From positions 1 through 32,325 of the forward strand of contig WFSG01000031.1 of assembly GCA_015486075.1 (NCBI GenBank): a DNA stretch of 32,325 nucleotides. Reading direction: 5' to 3'. Origin of the DNA: Deltaproteobacteria bacterium (GTDB lineage: Bacteria; Desulfobacterota; Desulfomonilia; UBA1062). The notes beneath the pieces were generated by a model. That model had not been told where the DNA came from. It ran no database searches and worked only from the letters and a program-made list of their open reading frames with translations. Position numbers and translations under genes: made by a program. Position 1 is the stretch's first letter. Each line of letters starts with the position of its first letter. Of this stretch, positions 15,074 to 24,705 are shown one piece after another.

Positions 15074-15546
15074 GGGCCTACCGCTGGTATGGAACTGGCA
15101 ATCCTGTCAGCTATCTTACTGAGTGCGCTGTCGAGTGCATCCTCTTCCTGCCCACCCGAACTATATGTCCCCTGGTCGCTGAACTCTGATTGCCATATGG
15201 TGTTCCCCTTGGAGTCTTTAAGCAGGGCCTTGACGTGCACGAAAACGCGGTACCGGTTTGTCGAGGTCTTTGATATGTCCGTTATCTCGTTCTTGTCGCT
15301 AGAGATAATGGTGCAGTGTAGAACGGGCAGGCCAGGCTTGTTCGACAACATACCTCTAGAAGTGAGAGACTTCTCCAGGTATGAGTCCATCAGCATGTCT
15401 GCACCCATGAGATTGGTCATGTTTACCGTGTGTTCATAGTTTACCTGTTGCTTGCTGGTATTTCCCAGCGTGAAGCTGTAGTAAGTGCATCCCGGTATGC
15501 TATTTAGAAGCAGTAATAATAATATTGATAACCCTGTTCGGTACAT
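15070..15546 (-). CDS. lptE: LPS-assembly lipoprotein LptE
   Basis: Outer-membrane lipoprotein that plugs LptD and helps insert lipopolysaccharide. The 158-residue protein opens with a lipoprotein signal peptide (hydrophobic leucine-rich stretch) and a lipobox ending in PGC at about residue 19. After it comes [12 protein letters not shown], and the body shows the LptE-like pattern of beta strands ([20 protein letters not shown]) and a helical C-terminus ([20 protein letters not shown]). Identification rests on signal, size and position between leuS and holA, because LptE sequences are poorly conserved. The signal peptide forces a start inside leuS, so the two genes really overlap by 47 bases. 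Its presence argues for a diderm cell with LPS. Confidence 0.85.
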   Translation of the reverse strand: MYRTGLSILLLLLLNSIPGCTYYSFTLGNTSKQQVNYEHTVNMTNLMGADMLMDSYLEKSLTSRGMLSNKPGLPVLHCTIISSDKNEITDISKTSTNRYRVFVHVKALLKDSKGNTIWQSEFSDQGTYSSGGQEEDALDSALSKIADRIASSIPAVGP

Positions 15547-17986
15547 ATATTACCCTTGTTACCTTGTTATTATTCACGAACCTCTTTACATTCTGCTCTG
15601 AGAGTGCCGTGCGAGTAGCATCCTCTTCAGACGTGTCCTTTGGAATGTCTATGGTTGCCCTCAGCTTGCCGTTAACCTGGACTGCCAGCGTAATGATGCT
15701 TTTCTCGGCCCAGGTAGCATCATATTCAGGCCACGGATGCTCCAAGAGCATGCCTTGATGGCCCAGCATGTACCATAGTTCGTCTGCTATGTGAGGAACG
15801 AACGGTGATAGCATTATTACAAGATTTTCTATGGCCTCCTTGATAACGGCAAGATCTTCGTGATTATCCTGGATAGTATCCTTTACCTTGTATAGTTCGT
15901 TTACCAGTTCCATCATGCTGGCAATGGCCGTGTTGAACCTGAATCGCCTGTCTATGTCTTCGGTCACCTTCTTTATAGTGTGGTGTGTTTTCTTCTTTAT
16001 ATTTTCTAGGTTGCCAGGCCTACCATCGGCCTGGTCCTCGGTACTCTTTAGCCTGTCCTTCAGCTCGTCAACCAGTCGCCACAACCTTCCAAGAAACCTG
16101 TACGAGCCTTCTATACCCTGGTCGCTCCAGTCCATGTCCTTCTCTGGAGGTGCTGCAAAAAGGCAGAATAGCCTTGTGGCATCGGCACCGTAGGTGTTTA
16201 TCATATCGGCAGGGTCAACCACGTTACCCTTTGACTTGGACATCTTTGCACCGTCTTTTATGACCATACCCTGGGTAAGGAGACGTTCGAAGGGTTCGCT
16301 GATCTCCACGTATCCCAGGTCCCTTAAGACCTTTGTAAAGAACCTGGCATAGAGAAGGTGAAGTATGGCATGCTCGATGCCACCTATGTATTGGTCAACC
16401 GGCATCCAGTAGCTTGTCTTTTCTGGATCAAATGGCCTGTCGTTCTCGTGCGGGCTGCAATAGCGTATAAAGTACCACGATGACTCCACGAACGTGTCCA
16501 TGGTATCTGTCTCTCTTCTTGCAGGTCCTCCGCACCTTGGGCACTTTGTGTTCACGAAATCATCTATTCCCTCCATGGGGGAGACTCCCTTTCCGGTTAT
16601 CTCCACGCCCTCAGGAAGCAGCACCGGCAGGTCCTCTTCCTTCACGGGCTGTACACCACACTTGTCGCAATATACTATGGGTATCGGTGCACCCCAGTAC
16701 CTTTGCCTTGATATACCCCAATCCCTTATGCGAAAGTTTATCGTGCTTGAACCCATGCCCATATCTTCAAGGTGTGATGTAATCTTTGTCATGGCATCCT
16801 TGTTCTTTAGCCCGTTGAAAGGACCTGAATTCACGAGTACTCCCTCGTCCTCGTATGCCTGTTCCATGGCAAGTGGATCCAGGTGTTCTCCCCGTGGTTC
16901 TATGACAACTATTATGGGTAACCCATACTTTTTGGCGAACTCGAAGTCCCTCTGGTCATGTGCCGGTACAGCCATGACTGCTCCTGTACCGTAATCGTAT
17001 AGGACGAAGTTTGCAACGTAGATGGGCATCTTTAGTCCGGTGACGGGGTTTATGCAATAACGTCCGGTGAACACGCCCTTTTTCTCGTACTGTTCCGAGG
17101 TACGGGTGAACCTGTCTTCCTTTAGGGTTTCTTCTACGAAATTTAAGACATTGCTTTCGTTTTTCGTGTCCTTTACAAGGGTTTTAACCAGGGGGTGCTC
17201 TGGTGCAAGACTCATGAAAGTGGCCCCGTAGAGTGTATCCGGCCTTGTTGTAAATACCTCTATCTCACCATCCATGCCATCCAACTTGAACTTTATCAGG
17301 GTACCGGTGCTTTTGCCTATCCAGTTCCTCTGCATACTAAGCACCCTCTCTGGCCAGTTGCCCGATAGTTTCTCAATGTCGTCTAGAAGTTCTTGGGCAT
17401 AGGCCGTGATCTTGAAAAACCACTGGTCGTATTCCTTGAGAAGCACCTGGGAGCCACATCTCCAGCAAAGTCCACCTTCAACCTGCTCGTTTGCAAGCAC
17501 TGTTTTACAGCTATCACACCAGTTCACAAAGCACCTGTCCCTGTACACTAGGCCTTTTTCAAACATCTTTATGAAAAACAGTTGCTCCCACTTGTAGTAG
17601 TCAGGGTCGCAGGTGGCAAACTCCCTATCCCAGTCATAGCTGAATCCCATGCGTTTTAACTGGGACCTCATGTAGTCTATGTTTTCATAGGTCCATTTCT
17701 TTGGCGCCACGCCACTTCCTATTGCTGCATTCTCCGCTGGCAGTCCAAATGCATCCCATCCCATTGGATGGAGCACGTTGAAGCCCTTCATTCTCTTGTA
17801 CCTAGCAACAACATCTCCGATAGTATAGTTGCGTACGTGGCCCATGTGTATACGTCCAGAAGGGTAAGGAAACATCTCTAAAAGGTAGTATTTCTTTTTG
17901 GTACTATCTATCTCTGCCTTGAACAGGTTCTTCTCTTCCCATAGTCTTTGCCATTTCTTTTCAACAGCTTCCGGCTTGTACTCCAT
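15500..17986 (-). CDS. leuS: Leucine--tRNA ligase
   Basis: Class I synthetase for tRNA-Leu with an editing domain. It shows the HIGH motif ([15 protein letters not shown] near residue 45), the catalytic KMSKS motif ([14 protein letters not shown]), and the CP1 editing insert with [20 protein letters not shown] zinc-type cysteine set is present (CDKCGVQP and CPRCGGPAR). The length of 828 residues is normal. I chose the ATG at 17986, which is preceded by GGGAGG about 10 bases away. A TTG at 18004 lies before that site and is less likely. The 3' end carries the start of lptE. The region 18005-18197 upstream is a divergent promoter zone without a clear consensus promoter. Confidence 0.97.
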   Translation of the reverse strand: MEYKPEAVEKKWQRLWEEKNLFKAEIDSTKKKYYLLEMFPYPSGRIHMGHVRNYTIGDVVARYKRMKGFNVLHPMGWDAFGLPAENAAIGSGVAPKKWTYENIDYMRSQLKRMGFSYDWDREFATCDPDYYKWEQLFFIKMFEKGLVYRDRCFVNWCDSCKTVLANEQVEGGLCWRCGSQVLLKEYDQWFFKITAYAQELLDDIEKLSGNWPERVLSMQRNWIGKSTGTLIKFKLDGMDGEIEVFTTRPDTLYGATFMSLAPEHPLVKTLVKDTKNESNVLNFVEETLKEDRFTRTSEQYEKKGVFTGRYCINPVTGLKMPIYVANFVLYDYGTGAVMAVPAHDQRDFEFAKKYGLPIIVVIEPRGEHLDPLAMEQAYEDEGVLVNSGPFNGLKNKDAMTKITSHLEDMGMGSSTINFRIRDWGISRQRYWGAPIPIVYCDKCGVQPVKEEDLPVLLPEGVEITGKGVSPMEGIDDFVNTKCPRCGGPARRETDTMDTFVESSWYFIRYCSPHENDRPFDPEKTSYWMPVDQYIGGIEHAILHLLYARFFTKVLRDLGYVEISEPFERLLTQGMVIKDGAKMSKSKGNVVDPADMINTYGADATRLFCLFAAPPEKDMDWSDQGIEGSYRFLGRLWRLVDELKDRLKSTEDQADGRPGNLENIKKKTHHTIKKVTEDIDRRFRFNTAIASMMELVNELYKVKDTIQDNHEDLAVIKEAIENLVIMLSPFVPHIADELWYMLGHQGMLLEHPWPEYDATWAEKSIITLAVQVNGKLRATIDIPKDTSEEDATRTALSEQNVKRFVNNNKVTRVIYVPNRVINIIITASK

Positions 17987-18197
17987 GCTTACATTTCCTC
18001 CCAAGTAATCTTGGACCCATTTACCACACCACCTGGCATAGCGTCCAGTACCTATGTTTTACGGTATAGTAACAAGATGAAAATTGTGTTATTTTCTCTT
18101 AGTAGGTGAAGTCGATCATGACAAGTTTTTCTTGCACCTTGTACGCTTAGATTGTATGGGATAGTTGCTATGTGCCTTATGGCCAAGAAGGATCTGT

Positions 18198-20501
18198 ATG
18201 AGGTTTCTTAAGATATTTGCTCTAGGTATACTTGTTGTCTTTACTATCTTGATTGCTTGGTTCTATTTGTTTGTACTGAGAGGACTGCCTTCCATAGATG
18301 AACTAAAGTGCATAAAGCATACGAATCTCGTTACAATTCTCGCAGCAGACGGTTCACCTATTGCATATCTTCCTCCTGGTGGGAGGATCGTGGTTGATGG
18401 AAAAAAGATCCCGACCGTGGTGAAACAGGCGTTCATAGCTGCGGAAGATGCAACTTTCTACCAGCATCCGGGTATTGACCTGAGTCGGATATTCAGCGCA
18501 TTGATAAGTGACATAAGGAGTGCTTCCTATGTGCAGGGCGCATCCACCATAACGCAACAGGTAGTACGCAGTTATTTGCTAAGCAGGAGAAAGACCATAA
18601 CAAGAAAGCTTAAAGAAGCTATACTTGCACTCAGGATCGAAAAGAAACTTACCAAGGACGAGATACTCAACCTTTACCTTAACCGCATATACCTGGGTAG
18701 TGGGGCCTACGGGGTGGAGGCTGCATCATTAAGGTATTTCTCCAAGCACTGCTGGGATCTGGATCTCTCGGAGGCATCGCTCATAGCAGGGCTTGCCCCT
18801 GCACCCTCGAGGTACTCCCCGCTCAAGGATTTCAGGGCAGCAAAGAGGCGCCAGTGGTACGTGCTCACAAGGATGGTGCAGGAAGGATACATATCAGATG
18901 CAGAGGCAATAGACGCATACCAGTCACCGCTTAAGATAACTGCTATAGAAAAGGCAAGCCTGACCAGGTATCCGTATGTAAGTGACTATGTAAAGTCCCT
19001 TTTGAGCCAGAGGTTTGGCGATGATATATTTACCAAGGGTGCACTGGTGAATACCACGATAGTACCTAGGCTCCAGGACGTGGCAAAGACAGCCGTCAGG
19101 AAAGGTGCCATAGAACTGGAGATGAGGCAGGGAGAATACCGTGGCCCTGTAAAAGACGTTGATGACATGGAAAAGGAGAGGCTGCTGGCATTCCAGGCAA
19201 ACCAGCTGGCATGGAGGGGCTTCGAACCTTATCACATTTACTGGGCAGAGGTAGAGAAGGTATCCCCTTTGGTTGTAAATCTTGGAGAAGGTCACATAAC
19301 CCTAAAGAAGGAAAGTTATGGATGGATAACACCAAAAGGCACATGGGATCCCAAGGACTATCTCAAGCCGGGTGATCTCATACAGGTCTGTTACACGGGG
19401 AAAGGCCTAGTTGTTTCACAGGAACCGGTTGTCCAGGCTGCACTGTGTGCATTTAACATCAATACATCCAGCATAGTGGCAATGGTAGGGGGTGTTGATT
19501 ACCCTCATAGTCAGTTCAACAGGGTAATTTATGCGCACAGGCAAAGCGGATCGGCTATAAAGCCGTTCATATATGCCGCTGCCATTGACAAGGGGCTCAC
19601 GCCTGCAACCATAATCGTGGATACGCCAATAACATACAGGGATAAAGAACAAGATAAGACCTGGAGGCCCAAGAACTACGAGGAAAGGTTCTATGGTCCC
19701 ACTACCTTGAGGACAGGGCTGGTATTCTCAAGGAACGTGGTCACTGTAAAGATACTCAAGCGCATAGGTATAGGCTATACCACCTCTTACCTGGAGAGAT
19801 TTAACCTTGCCAAGGAATTACCACATGACCTTTCTCTGGCACTTGGATCAGCATCTCTTGTACCCTTTGACCTTATAAGGGCATATGGAACTTTTGCAAC
19901 CTATGGTTTTTATTTTAAACCCCACATCATATCGTCCGTGGTTAATAGCAAATCTGTTCCAATGTTCACTGCAAACAAGGTGATTTACCAGGACAAGGAG
20001 GATCTGCCATCGTCAGGTGTCGAGGTGGCCAAGAGGATACTCTCGGAGCAGACGTCTTACATAATAACCAACATGCTTACAGATGTCGTAAAAAGGGGCA
20101 CAGGATGGAGGGTAAAAGCCCTGGATAGACCAGTAGCTGGTAAGACTGGTACATCGAATGACAACAGGGATGCCTGGTTCATAGGCTATACGCCTGATAT
20201 ACTCTGTGGTGTGTGGGTGGGCTATGACAACATGATGCCGCTTGGGGATAACGAGACAGGTAGTAGAGCTGCATCGCCTATCTTTGTTGACTTCATGAAG
20301 GAAGCACTTAAGGGTATGCCTGCTAAGAATTTCAGGGTACCGGATGGCATTGTGTTTGCCAGGATTGATACAAGGACAGGGAAACTGGCGGCTAGCACAA
20401 CCCCGGAAAGATTCGTGAGATTCGAGTGTTTCAAGAAAGGCCAGCTTCCCCCTGTGGAGAAGCCCGTGTCCAACGAGATATTGCTTAAGGAGGTTTATTA
20501 A
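18198..20501 (+). CDS. Class A penicillin-binding protein (PBP1A type)
   Basis: Bifunctional peptidoglycan synthase in the inner membrane. It has a single N-terminal membrane helix (residues ~5-27). A GT51 glycosyltransferase domain follows, with EDATFYQHPG (catalytic Glu near residue 84), QGASTITQQ and KDEILNLYLNRIYLG. The transpeptidase domain has the SxxK active site in RQSGSAIKPF (near residue 452), SRN in VFSRNVVTV, and KTGTSNDNRDAWF (near residue 648). An OB-like insert lies between them (residues ~320-410). I chose ATG 18198 because AAGGA lies about six bases upstream, over a TTG at 18165. About 767 residues is normal for PBP1A. Its stop overlaps the next gene as TAATG. Confidence 0.95.
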   Translation: MRFLKIFALGILVVFTILIAWFYLFVLRGLPSIDELKCIKHTNLVTILAADGSPIAYLPPGGRIVVDGKKIPTVVKQAFIAAEDATFYQHPGIDLSRIFSALISDIRSASYVQGASTITQQVVRSYLLSRRKTITRKLKEAILALRIEKKLTKDEILNLYLNRIYLGSGAYGVEAASLRYFSKHCWDLDLSEASLIAGLAPAPSRYSPLKDFRAAKRRQWYVLTRMVQEGYISDAEAIDAYQSPLKITAIEKASLTRYPYVSDYVKSLLSQRFGDDIFTKGALVNTTIVPRLQDVAKTAVRKGAIELEMRQGEYRGPVKDVDDMEKERLLAFQANQLAWRGFEPYHIYWAEVEKVSPLVVNLGEGHITLKKESYGWITPKGTWDPKDYLKPGDLIQVCYTGKGLVVSQEPVVQAALCAFNINTSSIVAMVGGVDYPHSQFNRVIYAHRQSGSAIKPFIYAAAIDKGLTPATIIVDTPITYRDKEQDKTWRPKNYEERFYGPTTLRTGLVFSRNVVTVKILKRIGIGYTTSYLERFNLAKELPHDLSLALGSASLVPFDLIRAYGTFATYGFYFKPHIISSVVNSKSVPMFTANKVIYQDKEDLPSSGVEVAKRILSEQTSYIITNMLTDVVKRGTGWRVKALDRPVAGKTGTSNDNRDAWFIGYTPDILCGVWVGYDNMMPLGDNETGSRAASPIFVDFMKEALKGMPAKNFRVPDGIVFARIDTRTGKLAASTTPERFVRFECFKKGQLPPVEKPVSNEILLKEVY

Positions 20502-22075
20502 TGGCCAGAAAAATTACTGTGTGCCTGGTGGTCACTTTGACTTTAGCCCTTGGTGCAAGTGCGAAGAACATAACCCTGGTCAAGCACGCAAAGAGACAGA
20601 GAAACCTTGATACCGTCATATACACTGTGAGGAATGATGACACTCTCTGGAAGATATTCATGAACCTCTTTGATGCAAAGCCAGAGGATCTGCCTTACCT
20701 GTACAAGAGATTCAGGGATCTAAATCCTTCAATAAAGGACCTTGACCACATAGTGGCAGGACAGAAAATAATCATACCCAAGCCCATCAGGGTATCAAGG
20801 AAGAAGGGATACGAGATAAAGCAGGTGGATTACGATCTTTACGTTATCAAGGAAGGACAGCACTTGGCGTCTATACTCAGGGAGATATATGGCCTGCCCG
20901 ACAGGGTAATATTCAATAGCTACCTTAAGTTGATCAAGAAGTTGAACCCCGGCATAAATGACCTTGACCATCTTTACCCTGGCCAGAAAATAAAGATACC
21001 AAGGACCATGGAGAAGGTAGAACACAAGGCAAGACCTACTGTTGCAAAGGGCAAGGCTGCGACCAGGGCAGGGAACGTGGTTGAAAAGCCCTCGGGAAAA
21101 GCAGGGGTACAGGTAGATGTGGACAAGCTTGTAAAAAACACCATGATGCCTGCTTTCAGGGAAATGGGTTGGTCAGGAAGGGAGAAGGGCACGTATTACA
21201 TGCCTATTGGAGGTGGTACCAACATATCTGTTAACACCTCGGAGATACCCGTGCTTGAACTGGACAATGGAAGACGTATCATCCTTGACATGAAGGGCAA
21301 GATATCACCAAGGGTAAAGAAGCTCATTGAGCAGACATTCCCGAACTGCAAGGTGCTCTCAAAGCCCGGCAAGAACCTCGAGGATATAATGGACAAGGTG
21401 TTGCGCGTGTCCGGGTATTTTTCCGTGAACAAGAATGCAGCCCCGCTCATGGTGGGTGAGCAGGAAAAGGTGACGTTCTCTGGCAAGTGGATAGTATACA
21501 AGGATTTCTCCAGGAGGAATGTCTTTGTCATAAACATCCTGGGTGACAAGGACAGGAAGACCCCGATTACTGTGCAGAGGTATGCCTCAAGGTTCGGTAT
21601 AGAACTCATAGACATTGGTGGCAAGGAGATCGAGCCCCAGGTTGCGAAGAAGGGAGTAATAAGGAATCTCAATCATTCCTACAAGGCATTGTTTAGTGAC
21701 CTCGGGGTAAAATATGCCTCTGGGAAGGAGATAACGCTACTTAAATCCAAGGTTGTGCACGTGGTCTACAAGGCACCTATAATGGTGGGTAACGCAATAC
21801 TAGCAGACACGCCCCCAAGTGATGCATTGCTTTCACTGATAAAGAAGAAGCAATTGAGATTTATAGACTCGAAGAAGGTACCGTTAAAAAACGTGCTGAC
21901 AACCCTACTAAAGGGGGTAGAGGGTCCGCCCGTTAAGATCGTTGTCTCAAGAAATAGAACAACGATCGAGTTGCCGGGCATGAAGTACGGTAACAACATT
22001 ATATCCGAGGTTCCCATAGACAGAGATATACTTGAATACATAACCTCAAGCGGTATGAACGTGTTATTATGGTAA
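20501..22075 (+). CDS. Secreted protein with two LysM domains and an unknown C-terminal domain
   Basis: A 524-residue exported protein. A signal peptide spans about residues 1-21 (hydrophobic, ending in GASA). Two LysM-like peptidoglycan-binding modules follow, near residues 38-94 and 110-166. They end in near-identical forms, DLDHIVAGQKIIIP and DLDHLYPGQKIKIP. A Lys/Ala/Gly-rich linker (about 167-200) leads to a ~320-residue C-terminal part that I do not recognise. No peptidase or amidase active site is evident. Its start overlaps the PBP stop and its end overlaps the ROK kinase start by seven bases, so the three are likely co-translated. A periplasmic helper of wall synthesis is a reasonable guess. 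Confidence 0.85.
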   Translation: MARKITVCLVVTLTLALGASAKNITLVKHAKRQRNLDTVIYTVRNDDTLWKIFMNLFDAKPEDLPYLYKRFRDLNPSIKDLDHIVAGQKIIIPKPIRVSRKKGYEIKQVDYDLYVIKEGQHLASILREIYGLPDRVIFNSYLKLIKKLNPGINDLDHLYPGQKIKIPRTMEKVEHKARPTVAKGKAATRAGNVVEKPSGKAGVQVDVDKLVKNTMMPAFREMGWSGREKGTYYMPIGGGTNISVNTSEIPVLELDNGRRIILDMKGKISPRVKKLIEQTFPNCKVLSKPGKNLEDIMDKVLRVSGYFSVNKNAAPLMVGEQEKVTFSGKWIVYKDFSRRNVFVINILGDKDRKTPITVQRYASRFGIELIDIGGKEIEPQVAKKGVIRNLNHSYKALFSDLGVKYASGKEITLLKSKVVHVVYKAPIMVGNAILADTPPSDALLSLIKKKQLRFIDSKKVPLKNVLTTLLKGVEGPPVKIVVSRNRTTIELPGMKYGNNIISEVPIDRDILEYITSSGMNVLLW

Positions 22076-22983
22076 TAGGCATAGACCTGGGTGCTACCAA
22101 TATCCACGCGGGTCTTGTTGACAAGGATGGAAACGTATCCGAACACGTAGTACGTGGATATGCTGAAAGGTCAAAGCATGCCGTTGTTGATACCCTTCTG
22201 GAGGTCGTCTCCTCGTTAAAGAGTAAGGACTCGTCCGTGCAGAAGATAGGCTTGGTATGTCCAGGTCCCGTGGACATTGATGCTGGCCTGCTGATGAATG
22301 TAACAAACATGCCTAGCTGGGGCATATTACCGATAAAAAGTATGGTAAGGGACGCAACTGGCATGGATGTATGTCTTGATAACGACGCAGTGGGTGCAGC
22401 CCTTGCAGAGGCATGGGTGGGCAAGGCAAGGGGGCTTGACACATTCATTACCGTCACCCTTGGCACGGGTGTGGGCACGGGGGTGGTCTTGAATAGAAAG
22501 GTGTTTCGCGGCGGCAGGAGGAAGGGTACGGAGTGGGGGCACGTGATAATGTCCCGGCAGGGCCTTTACAGGTGTGGCTGCGGTAACGATGGGTGCATAG
22601 AGACCATGTGTTCTGCAACTGCGCTTGTCATGCTAGCAATAGAGAAGGGTTTGGATGTTACGTCGGCCGTGGATGTCTGTAGTGCCGCAGAAAATCAGGA
22701 TAGGACTGCTCTTGACGTAATGGATGAGTACTCTTTTAATCTTGCAAGGGCATTATACAACTACATAATGGTGCTTGGACCCGAGATAGTAGTGCTCTGC
22801 GGCGGTCTTTCGGCATCGCACGGGCTGTTCCTACCGCGTGTCAGGGAGTATCTCAAGGAACTTTTCACAGGCAAGGAATACATGATGCCCCCCCTGGGTG
22901 TCGAAGTAACCGATTACCCGAATCATGCCGGCATCATAGGGGCGGCCTACCTGTGTATGGAGGATCGCCACATTGGTCTTTGA
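22069..22983 (+). CDS. ROK-family sugar kinase (glucokinase-like)
   Basis: ATP-dependent sugar kinase of the ROK (repressor, ORF, kinase) family, without the DNA-binding domain of ROK repressors. The phosphate loop is GIDLGATNIHAGLVD at the start. The catalytic region has CLDNDAVGAALAEAW, and the adenosine site is TVTLGTGVGTGVV. The zinc motif is complete: EWGH followed by RCGCGNDGCIE. The length of 304 residues is typical. Glucose is the default substrate, but the cell-wall neighbours also allow GlcNAc or ManNAc from wall recycling. The sequence does not decide this. It starts inside the end of the LysM gene and is convergent with the transglycosylase gene, 13 bases apart. Confidence 0.92.
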   Translation: MVIGIDLGATNIHAGLVDKDGNVSEHVVRGYAERSKHAVVDTLLEVVSSLKSKDSSVQKIGLVCPGPVDIDAGLLMNVTNMPSWGILPIKSMVRDATGMDVCLDNDAVGAALAEAWVGKARGLDTFITVTLGTGVGTGVVLNRKVFRGGRRKGTEWGHVIMSRQGLYRCGCGNDGCIETMCSATALVMLAIEKGLDVTSAVDVCSAAENQDRTALDVMDEYSFNLARALYNYIMVLGPEIVVLCGGLSASHGLFLPRVREYLKELFTGKEYMMPPLGVEVTDYPNHAGIIGAAYLCMEDRHIGL

Positions 22984-22996
22984 GCATTGTTTCATT

Positions 22997-24538
22997 CTAG
23001 GATTGTTCGATGAATATGGTAATCTTATCACCTGGATATATCGTGGCCTTTGAGGTAAGCCTGTTCCAGCGAATTATGTTGTCCGGGGATACATCAAAAT
23101 GCCTTGATATGGCCCATATGGTGTCTCCTTTTCTCACCCTGTAGGTTATGGACTTGGACCTGGGCCTCTGCCTGAACAGGGCTATTACGTTTGGAATCCG
23201 TATGCTTGAACCTGGTATTATGAAGTATGGACTACCTATGTGATTTGCCCTTATGATGTCTACAACGGACACTCCGAACATATGTGATATGCTTTCTATG
23301 GTATCTCCTTCCCTTACCATATATGAAGCCTTGTTGCTCTTTATCCTCCTGGCGGAATTGACAGGCACAACAAGTTCCTTTCCCACGGGAAGTATGTCCG
23401 ACGGGTCAATTCTGTTAACCAATGCTATGTGGGATATAGTGCTGTGGTAGCGCTTGGATATGTCGTATAGCGTATCTCCCTTCCTTGTCATGTAAACGAT
23501 GAAACGTATGCCCTTGTTCTTGCTGTGTATCCTGTCAAGGTATGCAATGGCCATGTCCTTCTTGTCCCTGGGTACCTTGATCGTGTACACACCCTTTCCA
23601 GGAGGTGTACAACCGCGTATGAACTCTGGATTTAGCCTGGATAAAAGTTTCGGGGATGTGCCTATGGATTGTGCAAGCCTATCTAGATAGACAAAGCCCC
23701 TCACCTTGACAACCGCGTATTGACGACTTAGGTGGTTGTTTCTCGGTTGCCTGAATCCGTACCTATCGCGGTTTTCGCTTATTGTAAGTGCAGCCAGGAA
23801 CCTTGGAACGTATGCAAGTGTTTCCCTTCTTATGGGCATGTTGCCTGATATATCCCAGAAGGACCTTATGTACGGGTATCGTTTCATTAACCTCTGGATT
23901 CTGCCCTCGCCTGCATTGTATCCAGCACATGCAAGAAGCCAGTCGTTGAACAGGGAATGCAGGTGCCTGAGGTAAACCGCAGCTGCCTTAGTCGACTTTT
24001 CCAGGTTTCTCCTCTCGTCAATCCACTTGTTTACCTTTAGGCCGTACTTCATGGCAGTCCCGCGTATGAACTGCCAATACCCGGTTGCACCGGCCGGGGA
24101 CACGGCATTTGCTTTGCCCTCGCTTTCTACCAGAGACAAGTAGACAAGCTCGCGTGGGACGCCGTTTTCTTGGAATATCTTTTCCATTTGGGGTCTTATC
24201 TTGTCAAATGCATAGAGATTTCTCTCGAACATCTGGCGGTCCTTACCCGTGTACTTATCTATCCACTGGTCAACCCTGGGGTCATGGGAGAACACGAGCA
24301 TGGATCTAGTTGTGCGTTTACTCCTTGTCCGTGCCCCTTGTTGGTTTCCCTTGATGGTAAATGGCCTGTCTATGCTTGCCTGTGTTGTGTCCTCGCGGAT
24401 AGAAACATTCTCCCTTGGTGGTTTCAACCCGGAAGGGATTTCTACAGGGGGAAATTCCCTTGTGTTGTAACTCGTACATGCACCGAGGATTAAAACCAAG
24501 GGGAGTAACCAGTAACCAAGATGCTTCTTACACGCCAT
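22997..24538 (-). CDS. Membrane-bound lytic transglycosylase with LysM domains (MltD-like lipoprotein)
   Basis: Cleaves peptidoglycan glycan strands to 1,6-anhydro products. A lipoprotein signal ends in LGAC near residue 21. The SLT catalytic domain (about residues 100-270) contains YLSLVESEGKANAVSP with the catalytic Glu, GATGYWQFIRGTAMKYG and CAGYNAGEGRI. The C-terminal half carries two clear LysM repeats (FIVYMTRKGDTLYDISKRYH and ITYRVRKGDTIWAISRHFD) and one between them (YMVREGDTIESISHMFG). The length of 513 residues and the domain order fit MltD. GGAGG lies upstream of the ATG. It faces the PBP-LysM-ROK operon, so synthesis and trimming enzymes of the wall sit side by side. Confidence 0.92.
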   Translation of the reverse strand: MACKKHLGYWLLPLVLILGACTSYNTREFPPVEIPSGLKPPRENVSIREDTTQASIDRPFTIKGNQQGARTRSKRTTRSMLVFSHDPRVDQWIDKYTGKDRQMFERNLYAFDKIRPQMEKIFQENGVPRELVYLSLVESEGKANAVSPAGATGYWQFIRGTAMKYGLKVNKWIDERRNLEKSTKAAAVYLRHLHSLFNDWLLACAGYNAGEGRIQRLMKRYPYIRSFWDISGNMPIRRETLAYVPRFLAALTISENRDRYGFRQPRNNHLSRQYAVVKVRGFVYLDRLAQSIGTSPKLLSRLNPEFIRGCTPPGKGVYTIKVPRDKKDMAIAYLDRIHSKNKGIRFIVYMTRKGDTLYDISKRYHSTISHIALVNRIDPSDILPVGKELVVPVNSARRIKSNKASYMVREGDTIESISHMFGVSVVDIIRANHIGSPYFIIPGSSIRIPNVIALFRQRPRSKSITYRVRKGDTIWAISRHFDVSPDNIIRWNRLTSKATIYPGDKITIFIEQS

Positions 24539-24571
24539 AGAAAGGTGCCTTCCTCCAGTATGCTAACTCTT

Positions 24572-24599
24572 TTTATATTACGGATTGTGAATCCTTCAA
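24572..24599 (-). promoter_or_regulatory. Probable promoter of the lytic transglycosylase gene
   Basis: On the minus strand TTGAAG (24599-24594), a 16-base spacer and TATAAA (24577-24572) resemble a sigma-70 promoter. Transcription would start near 24565, leaving a ~27-base leader that contains the GGAGG site before the ATG at 24538. Confidence 0.5.
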
Positions 24600-24647
24600 C
24601 GGATTATTTTCTCTAAACTATCGGAAGGAATCAGGATCACTTAACAC

Positions 24648-24676
24648 TTGAATTGGGGCAGAGTAAACACTATAAC
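24648..24676 (+). promoter_or_regulatory. Promoter of rpoH-hsp20
   Basis: TTGAAT (24648-24653), a spacer of exactly 17 bases and TATAAC (24671-24676) form a good housekeeping-type promoter. The predicted start near 24683 leaves a short leader with AAGGAGG (24690-24696) nine bases before the rpoH ATG. The -10 box lies inside the palindrome annotated next. Confidence 0.6.
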
Positions 24677-24689
24677 GATAAATAGTGTT
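24666..24689. promoter_or_regulatory. CIRCE-like palindrome overlapping the rpoH promoter
   Basis: AACACTAT (24666-24673) and ATAGTGTT (24682-24689) are exact reverse complements separated by eight bases. The palindrome covers the -10 box and the predicted transcription start, the usual place for a repressor operator. Its shape recalls the CIRCE site of HrcA (TTAGCACTC, nine bases, GAGTGCTAA), but several positions differ, so HrcA binding is only a suggestion. A further half-site, CTTAACACT (24640-24648), lies at the -35 box and can also pair with AGTGTTAAG (24684-24692). Confidence 0.5.
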
Positions 24690-24705
24690 AAGGAGGAAGG
24701 CAAAT

